Source: Nocardia jiangxiensis NBRC 101359 (lineage in GTDB: Bacteria > Actinomycetota > Actinomycetes > Mycobacteriales > Mycobacteriaceae). From it: a stretch of DNA of 64,000 bases. Made by a program: the position numbers and the translations under genes. Positions 59,324 to 64,000 of the stretch are shown here, piece by piece. The stretch is from assembly GCF_000308615.1 (NCBI RefSeq), contig NZ_BAGB01000174.1, forward strand, positions 243,076 through 307,075, written 5' to 3'. Each line of letters begins with the position of its first letter. Position 1 is the first letter of the stretch. Below the pieces are notes generated by a model. That model made no database searches. It saw only the letters and a program-made list of their open reading frames with translations, and was not told where the DNA came from.

Positions 59324-60154
59324 TCAAACATCCCGGGACCTGAGACCGTCGAGCGGTGATGGGTCCTGGTTGGGGCGCTCGGTGTTCGATGCGAGTTCGT
59401 CGTGGTGGCTGTGGTCGCGATCCGTCCCGAGGAGAGTGGGAACAGTTGCCTGCACGGGGTTCGTTCTCGGACCGTTCGAGGCGGACATGTAGTGGAACAG
59501 CGCGACCAGGACGGATCCGGCGGTGGCGATGTAGAGCATTCGTGATCCGCTGACCGCGAGGCTGGCGAGGCCGCCGATGGTTGCGCCGGCCAGGAAGGAT
59601 CCGTATTGGATTGCGTAGCCGGCCCATTCGCTTCTGCTGCTGCCGTGCAGGTGGCGTGCGATGCCTTGGCCGAGTTTGACCACGCTGCCGGTCAGGTAGG
59701 AGATCGGGATGGACACTTCCCCGTTTTTGGAGAATGCGGTGTTGAGGGCTCCGAGCCCGAAGGCGGCGAACAGTACGGGGACGAGGCCGAGGAGGGGGTT
59801 GTGCGGGGACAGCCAGAGGTCGATCACGGATGCGATGATCAGTCCGGTGGTGTTCACTGCCATCGCGATGTGTGCGTCGCGTGCGGACCGCCGGTGCTGC
59901 AGGACCGACGAGGTGATCACTCCGAGCAGGAACATCACGGTAAGTGCCATGGCCCCCGCGGCCATCGACGGGGCGCCGGTGAACCAGCCGAGTATTCCGC
60001 GCTGGGCGTTACCGCTCATGGCGGTTGCGAAGTAGCCGGTCGAGTGTGTGAATGCCGCCGCTCCTACGAACCCGGCCAGCATCGTCAAGGTCAACGGCAG
60101 TCGAATGTCTCGGTTTCTGAATGCTTCCGCGATCCCGATACCTGATCGTGGCAT
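59324..60154 (-). CDS. DUF1275 (YoaK) family membrane protein
   Basis: About 276 residues with six membrane helices. The DUF1275 pattern includes LTLTMLAGFVGAAAFTHSTG, YFATAMSGNAQRGILGWFTG, FGLGALNTAFSKNGEVSIPI, SYLTGSVVKLGQGIARHLHG and YGSFLAGATIGGLASLAV. A hydrophilic tail rich in charged residues ends the protein. Function of the family is unknown. The ATG at 60154 is chosen over an upstream in-frame extension without family match. The 288 bases between it and the BlaI-like gene hold only a short inverted repeat, ACTAT-CCGGC-ATAGT (60425-60439). Confidence 0.8.
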   Translation of the reverse strand: MPRSGIGIAEAFRNRDIRLPLTLTMLAGFVGAAAFTHSTGYFATAMSGNAQRGILGWFTGAPSMAAGAMALTVMFLLGVITSSVLQHRRSARDAHIAMAVNTTGLIIASVIDLWLSPHNPLLGLVPVLFAAFGLGALNTAFSKNGEVSIPISYLTGSVVKLGQGIARHLHGSSRSEWAGYAIQYGSFLAGATIGGLASLAVSGSRMLYIATAGSVLVALFHYMSASNGPRTNPVQATVPTLLGTDRDHSHHDELASNTERPNQDPSPLDGLRSRDV

Positions 60155-60442
60155 GGAAGATGGCGCCTTTCTGTTCACGGAAAACGGTGACTGCGCATCG
60201 TGCCGCCAGGGTGGGTTCCTGGACACGCACGAGTGTGGCGGCGTCGTCGGCGCCTCGTGATCGGCGGGATGCCCGGACAGGTGCCGGCCTGTCCGGGCGG
60301 CGGGCCGGTCGACCCGATGAGGGGGCGGGCCGAGCGGCACGGCCACGACGTTAAGCCATCCCCGTGCCGACAGGCATGACCATGATCACTTTCATGCCGC
60401 TTTATCAGGGACTTCTCAGAAAATACTATCCGGCATAGTTTT

Positions 60443-60799
60443 TCAATATCGGCTGCGGAGGCCGCGCCGCAACGCGTCGACTTCCCGGGCATTGGCGGTG
60501 CGCGCCAGATGTAGCAGTACCGCAGAGGCGTCTTGGCTGCTGTCGAGAATTTCCCGTAACAGGTCGGTGGTGGCCTCGGCGCGGCTACGGCGCGGCCGAT
60601 AGAGATAGGCCCGGCCGACCTTGTCCCGGTCGACCCAGTCCTTCTCCCACAGGTGGGTGACAACGGTCAACACGGTCGTGTAGGCAGGCCGATGGTATTG
60701 ATCGGCGAGCCGGTCGACCAGGTCATGGACCGACAGTGGAACCTCGCTGTCCCACAAGACGTCCATCACCCGCGTCTCGAGCGCGCCGAGTTTGTGCAC
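60443..60799 (-). CDS. BlaI/MecI/CopY-family repressor
   Basis: A 118-residue winged-helix repressor: LGALETRVMDVLWDSEVPLS, VHDLVDRLADQYHRPAYTTV, LTVVTHLWEKDWVDRDKVGR, AYLYRP. The GTG at 60799 has AAGGAAAG upstream; an earlier ATG would add non-homologous residues. BlaI normally pairs with an M56 (BlaR1-like) protease, but none is adjacent, so this is an orphan copy. The dimerisation tail is intact. Confidence 0.83.
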   Translation of the reverse strand: MHKLGALETRVMDVLWDSEVPLSVHDLVDRLADQYHRPAYTTVLTVVTHLWEKDWVDRDKVGRAYLYRPRRSRAEATTDLLREILDSSQDASAVLLHLARTANAREVDALRRGLRSRY

Positions 60800-60855
60800 G
60801 ATCTTTCCTTGCTGTCGCCATGAGCGACCCCGCACCGCAGGTCGGTGCCGCATCG

Positions 60856-61698
60856 TCATTGTGCCCGATCGGAGCCGGTTGTTTCCGTGTTCGCACTGCC
60901 GCGAAATGCCAGCTGGCCGCGGCTGTCGAGATGCTGGTTGTTGCTGCCGGCGGATCGGTAGGCCTCGTTGAGCCGTGTGAGCCATTCGCGCAGCAGGCCG
61001 GCTTCGAAGACGCTGAAGCCGGCGTCGGTCACGGGGTCGGCGTTGCCGGCGGGGGTGATGATTCCGAGTAGTGACTGGGTGCGGTCGGCGACGGGGGAGC
61101 GGTCGTCGGCGCGGAGTGTCGCTTGCTCTGTCAGGGCGTCGAGCACGATGTCACGCAGTGGTCGGATCAGCTGGGCGTGCCGCGCCTCTTCCGGCTGGGC
61201 CAGCAGGAGCAGAACCGCGCCTGTCGTGGACGCCTCGATGGCCACCGCGGCCGCTTCGACGGGTACCCGGAGCAGGCCTTGCGCGTTGGCGCGTTCGAGC
61301 ATGCCGCGCAGGATGGCTCGGTTTTCCGTTGCCGCCGCGGGCTGGCGGCCCGGCCGTATGTCTCCGTACATCAGCGTGTAGATGGCGGGGTTGGCCAACC
61401 CGAACGAAACATGCACATCCCAGCCGCGGCGCAGGTCGTCGATCGGGTCTTCGCTCGGCTCGAATGCGCGCTTCTCGGCGAGGTAGCTCTCGAAGCCGAA
61501 GCTGGCCACGGCGTCGAGTAGTCCGTCCTTGTCGGTGAAGAGCCGGTACAGCGTCGGCGTCTGAATTCCGGCCGCTGTCGCGACCGCTCGGGTGGACAGT
61601 CCGGATGGCCCGGCAGTGGCGAGCAGTTTCACCGCCGCACTCAGGATGTGCTCGCGTTGGTCGTCCGACCCGCCGCTGCGTCGATCGTTGGGTGGCAT
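60856..61698 (-). CDS. TetR/AcrR family transcriptional regulator
   Basis: About 280 residues, long for the family because of a 70-residue C-terminal tail (DAGFSVFEAGLLREWLTRLN, then a polar end). The N-terminal helix-turn-helix is EHILSAAVKLLATAGPSGLS, TRAVATAAGIQTPTLYRLFT, DKDGLLDAVA. The ATG at 61698 starts MPPNDRRSGG. Divergent from the flavodoxin-fold oxidoreductase, with multiple inverted repeats between the genes. Confidence 0.86.
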   Translation of the reverse strand: MPPNDRRSGGSDDQREHILSAAVKLLATAGPSGLSTRAVATAAGIQTPTLYRLFTDKDGLLDAVASFGFESYLAEKRAFEPSEDPIDDLRRGWDVHVSFGLANPAIYTLMYGDIRPGRQPAAATENRAILRGMLERANAQGLLRVPVEAAAVAIEASTTGAVLLLLAQPEEARHAQLIRPLRDIVLDALTEQATLRADDRSPVADRTQSLLGIITPAGNADPVTDAGFSVFEAGLLREWLTRLNEAYRSAGSNNQHLDSRGQLAFRGSANTETTGSDRAQ

Positions 61699-61706
61699 GT
61701 ACCGAT

Positions 61707-61770
61707 GATAACGGAAAGATGTTGACATTGACAATTACGTTGTCACGGTTATAGCGTTATCGATGTCAAC
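61707..61770. promoter_or_regulatory. Cluster of inverted repeats between divergent tetR and oxidoreductase
   Basis: Three interleaved perfect dyads: GATAACG (61707-61713) with CGTTATC (61755-61761); GTTGACAT (61721-61728) with ATGTCAAC (61763-61770); TGACAA-TTACG-TTGTCA (61729-61745). The TGACA/TGTCA half-site recurs four times. The arrangement strongly suggests operator sites of the TetR protein. Confidence 0.65.
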
Positions 61771-61889
61771 AACGTGAGCTGTCCAAGTCCCTGCCGCCGA
61801 GCGCGTAGCCGGCGATCGCTACCCGGGAACTGACCGAAATCGCGGGCTCACGAGAGTCTCGAACCCCCTGCACGACGAGAGGATCCGAC

Positions 61890-62474
61890 ATGCCATCCGT
61901 CCAAGTCGCCATCGCTTACTATTCCGGCTACGGGCACACCCTCGAGATCGCCAAGGCCGTCCACGACGGTATCGAGTCGGTGCCCGAGGCCCGCGCCGAC
62001 ATGGTCGACGTAGCCGACATGACCGACGCGAAGTGGGCGATCCTCGATGCCAGTGACGCGATCATCTTCGGAACACCGACCTACATGGGATCGGCGTCCG
62101 GGGCGTTCCACGCATTCGCGGAAGCCACTTCGAAGCGCTGGATGACCCAGCAATGGCTGGACAAACTCGCGTCCGGGTTCACCAACTCCGGATCGATGAG
62201 TGGCGACAAGCTGCACACACTGCAGTACCTGGCGCTGCTGGCCGCGCAACATGGCATGCACTGGGTCAGCCTGGGCCTGCTGCCCGGCTGGAACACCACT
62301 ACCAGCAGCGAGCACGATGACAACCGGCTCGGGTTCTACCTCGGCGCGGGCGCCCAAACCTGGAATGACCAAGGCCCGGACGCCGTCCACGCCGCCGATA
62401 TGACCACGGCGCGCCACCTCGGAGCCCGGGTCGCAACCCAAGTCCTGCGCTACCAGCGTCCGGTCGCGTCATAG
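61890..62474 (+). CDS. Flavodoxin-fold NAD(P)H-dependent oxidoreductase (WrbA-like)
   Basis: A 194-residue FMN-binding protein: VAIAYYSGYGHTLEIAKAVH carries the flavodoxin phosphate loop, IIFGTPTYMGSASGAFHAFA is the WrbA-type second FMN loop, and SMSGDKLHTLQYLALLAAQH follows. WrbA-like proteins reduce quinones with two electrons, protecting against redox cycling. Divergent from the TetR gene, which likely represses it until a quinone or electrophile binds. Confidence 0.87.
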   Translation: MPSVQVAIAYYSGYGHTLEIAKAVHDGIESVPEARADMVDVADMTDAKWAILDASDAIIFGTPTYMGSASGAFHAFAEATSKRWMTQQWLDKLASGFTNSGSMSGDKLHTLQYLALLAAQHGMHWVSLGLLPGWNTTTSSEHDDNRLGFYLGAGAQTWNDQGPDAVHAADMTTARHLGARVATQVLRYQRPVAS

Positions 62475-62566
62475 GCCTGCGGACAGCTCGACAACGCCCT
62501 GCCGGATCCGGGAACGGAGACTATGGAATCGGGTCCGGCATCGCCGCGAGCCCATCGATCGGTCCG

Positions 62567-63304
62567 TCAGGCGGCTCGCTGCGAGTGTAAGGATTTCGCT
62601 GTGGGGGAGTTGGGGATTGCGGCGGGGTCGGGGTGGGTGCCCAGGACGCGGTCCGCGGTGCCGGAGGTGGTGACGGTGAACCAATAGTGCTCGTTCTTGA
62701 AGTGGTGCAAGCGATGGTTCTGTCTGACCGCCTTGAAGATTCGGGTTCGCGGCTGGTAGTCGGTGTGGATCAGGTAGTGGATCCACTCGTAGTTCAGGCC
62801 GAGCACTCCGATCGTGGTCAGGAAGATCAGACCCGAGCCCGGCCGTGGAAATGCCAGCAGCGCGATGGCGAGCAGTGCGGGCAGCAGCCACAGGAAGGTC
62901 TGCCACGGGATGAAGATCAGCCCCACCTCGCGCGGATCGGCATGATGCGCACGGTGTTTGCGTGCCAGCAGCGAATCCAGAGTGAGCCTGCCGATCCGGC
63001 GTGGCCGCCAGTGCAGCACGCAGACGTGAATCACCCACTCGGTGAACGGAAACAGCGCGAGCATGACCGCGGGCACGACGGCGTCGGTGTACTGCCAATC
63101 GCTGACGATGATGCGGGCCGCCGCGGCGGTCGCCAGCAGTCCCGCGATGATCCACGGTGACGGGTGGCGAGCGAATTCGCGAGCGGCTGCGATCAGGGTG
63201 AGTTCTCGGCGACGGCCGCGGGTTTCGGTCGTTCTGACGAGGGGAGGGAAGCGGCGACGGCTGCCGTCATCCTCGGCGTTGTGGATCCGCGCGGTGACGT
63301 TCAT
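62567..63304 (-). CDS. Sterol desaturase/fatty acid hydroxylase family membrane protein
   Basis: A 245-residue membrane enzyme with four helices. Histidine clusters ligate a diiron centre: ARKHRAHHADPRE, EWIHYLIHTDYQP, and QNHRLHHFKNEHYWF. TEWVIHVCVLHW adds another. Such enzymes hydroxylate or desaturate lipids or carotenoids. The ATG overlaps the stop of the GntR gene, so expression is coupled to that regulator. Confidence 0.87.
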   Translation of the reverse strand: MNVTARIHNAEDDGSRRRFPPLVRTTETRGRRRELTLIAAAREFARHPSPWIIAGLLATAAAARIIVSDWQYTDAVVPAVMLALFPFTEWVIHVCVLHWRPRRIGRLTLDSLLARKHRAHHADPREVGLIFIPWQTFLWLLPALLAIALLAFPRPGSGLIFLTTIGVLGLNYEWIHYLIHTDYQPRTRIFKAVRQNHRLHHFKNEHYWFTVTTSGTADRVLGTHPDPAAIPNSPTAKSLHSQRAA

Positions 63305-64000
63305 GGCGTATTCTCCTCGAGGCGACGCATCAACATGTCGAATTCTGTTGTCGCCGTGGCCAACAGCTGCGCGGCCGCCTGCCGGGCAAGTGCCGCGTCA
63401 CCGGCGATGATCGCCTCGGCCAGGGCGCGATACCGGTCGATCTGGTCGACCTCGGCCGCCATCACTTGCACCAAGGCCGCCATGGCCGGTTCGTAGACGG
63501 CACGCAGATCGTTGAACAGCAGCCGGTACACGATCGAATCCGCGGCATCGACCACGTGATCCCAGAAGCCGAGGGCCTCCAACTGCCGAGCGAGCGGATC
63601 GGATTGCGCGGCAAGCGATTCCACGGCACTGTTCAGCGCCCCGGCCGCGTCGGCGCCACCGCGTTCGGCGGCCAACCCGGCGACTTCGCGGCCCATTGCC
63701 GACCGTGTCTCGAGGATGCTGCGCAACACATCGTCATCGACACGGCCGGCCCGCAGGATCAGCCGGGGCAGCAGATCGAGTCCGGCAGCGCGGCGGAAGT
63801 CGCGCACGGTGGTCGCTCCGCCCTGGCGCACCTCCACCAGCCCGCTGTGTGCCAGGCGTTGCATGGCCTCGCGCACTGTCGGCCGGGACACCCCCAATGC
63901 CTCGGCCAGTTGCCGCTCGGCCGGGAGCGCCGCCCCGGGTTGCAACTCTCCGTCGAGCATCTCGCTCAGGAGTTGGTCGTACACCGAATCGGGCGCGGTT
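63301..64000 (-). CDS. GntR family regulator, FCD type (5' end outside window)
   Basis: About 233 residues are visible. An internal GTG exists at 63984, but the reading frame stays open to the window edge (TAPDSVYDQLLSEMLDGELQ), as expected of a FadR-type N terminus. The winged helix includes PAERQLAEALGVSRPTVREA and MQRLAHSGLVEVRQGGATTV. The FCD domain contains EALGFWDHVVDAADSIVYRL, a VDQIDRYRALAEAIIAGDAA block and a final MLMRRLEENTP. Coupled to the desaturase gene by an ATGA overlap. Confidence 0.85.
   Translation of the reverse strand, partial: TAPDSVYDQLLSEMLDGELQPGAALPAERQLAEALGVSRPTVREAMQRLAHSGLVEVRQGGATTVRDFRRAAGLDLLPRLILRAGRVDDDVLRSILETRSAMGREVAGLAAERGGADAAGALNSAVESLAAQSDPLARQLEALGFWDHVVDAADSIVYRLLFNDLRAVYEPAMAALVQVMAAEVDQIDRYRALAEAIIAGDAALARQAAAQLLATATTEFDMLMRRLEENTP

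Noticed and set aside
60425..60439. ACTAT-CCGGC-ATAGT as a BlaI operator
   Set aside because: It lies just after the BlaI gene rather than before it, arms are only five bases and it differs from the known TACTA-TAGTA type box; could equally be a weak terminator.

Overview
The window is GC-rich, densely packed actinobacterial DNA. Nocardia or a close mycolic-acid genus (Rhodococcus, Mycolicibacterium) is the best guess: it carries an LppX/LprAFG-type lipoprotein, an F420-type luciferase-like oxidoreductase, a complete soluble propane monooxygenase operon, type VII secretion-type WXG100/DUF1023 genes and Nocardia-style tiny Cys-containing proteins. This is inferred from gene content only; there is no rRNA or other taxonomic marker. 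Layout. 0-5 kb: acyl-CoA/3-hydroxyacid catabolism genes (CoA-transferase, 3-hydroxyisobutyrate dehydrogenase) with a TetR and a LysR regulator. 4.6-6 kb: two tandem secreted glycine-rich proteins. 6-7.2 kb: a tnpB-only transposable element whose stop codon overlaps the start of an ACAD10/11-type phosphotransferase. 8.3-11.5 kb: an aldehyde dehydrogenase / F420-oxidoreductase / enoyl-CoA hydratase operon. A palindrome close to GAGAATNNNATTCTC lies 25-57 bases upstream of four of the start codons in 0-11.5 kb and looks like one regulon. 11.7-14.6 kb: bicupin dioxygenase, frameshifted esterase, LysR. 14.7-16.4 kb: overlapping tiny genes opposite a stand-alone Xre protein and a GNAT enzyme. 17.3-30.5 kb: a probable lipid/polyketide biosynthetic cluster. 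One arm (minus strand) has two FabZ-like hotdog proteins and two helical proteins. The other arm (plus strand) has SCP2 protein, ACP, a DarB-type KAS III, a DarA-type dialkylresorcinol condensing enzyme, an aromatic-type FAD monooxygenase, a second SCP2 protein, a FabF-type ketosynthase, a DUF3237 protein, an ABC-2 exporter, a DUF1702 protein and an ABC1/UbiB-type kinase. I read it as an actinobacterial dialkylresorcinol-type pathway; this is the most interesting system in the window. 30.5-41.7 kb: the propane monooxygenase (prm/mim) locus, with a MimR-like activator facing an operon of prmA-prmB-prmC-prmD, amidohydrolase, DUF59 protein, alcohol dehydrogenase, dedicated GroEL and an ABM-fold protein. 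A shared 28-bp composite motif precedes mimR and prmA. 41.9-49.4 kb: hydantoin/allantoin-type racemase and NCS1 permease with GntR, a THI5-like binding protein, MFS transporter and GntR, interspersed with gene remnants (WXG100, ornithine cyclodeaminase, TetR). 49.5-58.8 kb: hydrolase, secreted endoglycoceramidase-like GH5 enzyme, succinate-semialdehyde-type dehydrogenase, a decayed type VII effector module, and a hydroxybutyrate dehydrogenase/MFS pair with divergent LysR. 58.9-64 kb: secreted peptide, DUF1275 membrane protein, BlaI-like and TetR repressors, flavodoxin-type oxidoreductase opposite the TetR, and a sterol-desaturase-family enzyme behind an FCD-type GntR cut by the right edge. No tRNA, rRNA or CRISPR array was recognised. 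Coordinates of starts were chosen by ribosome binding sites and family alignments from memory; no database search was run.
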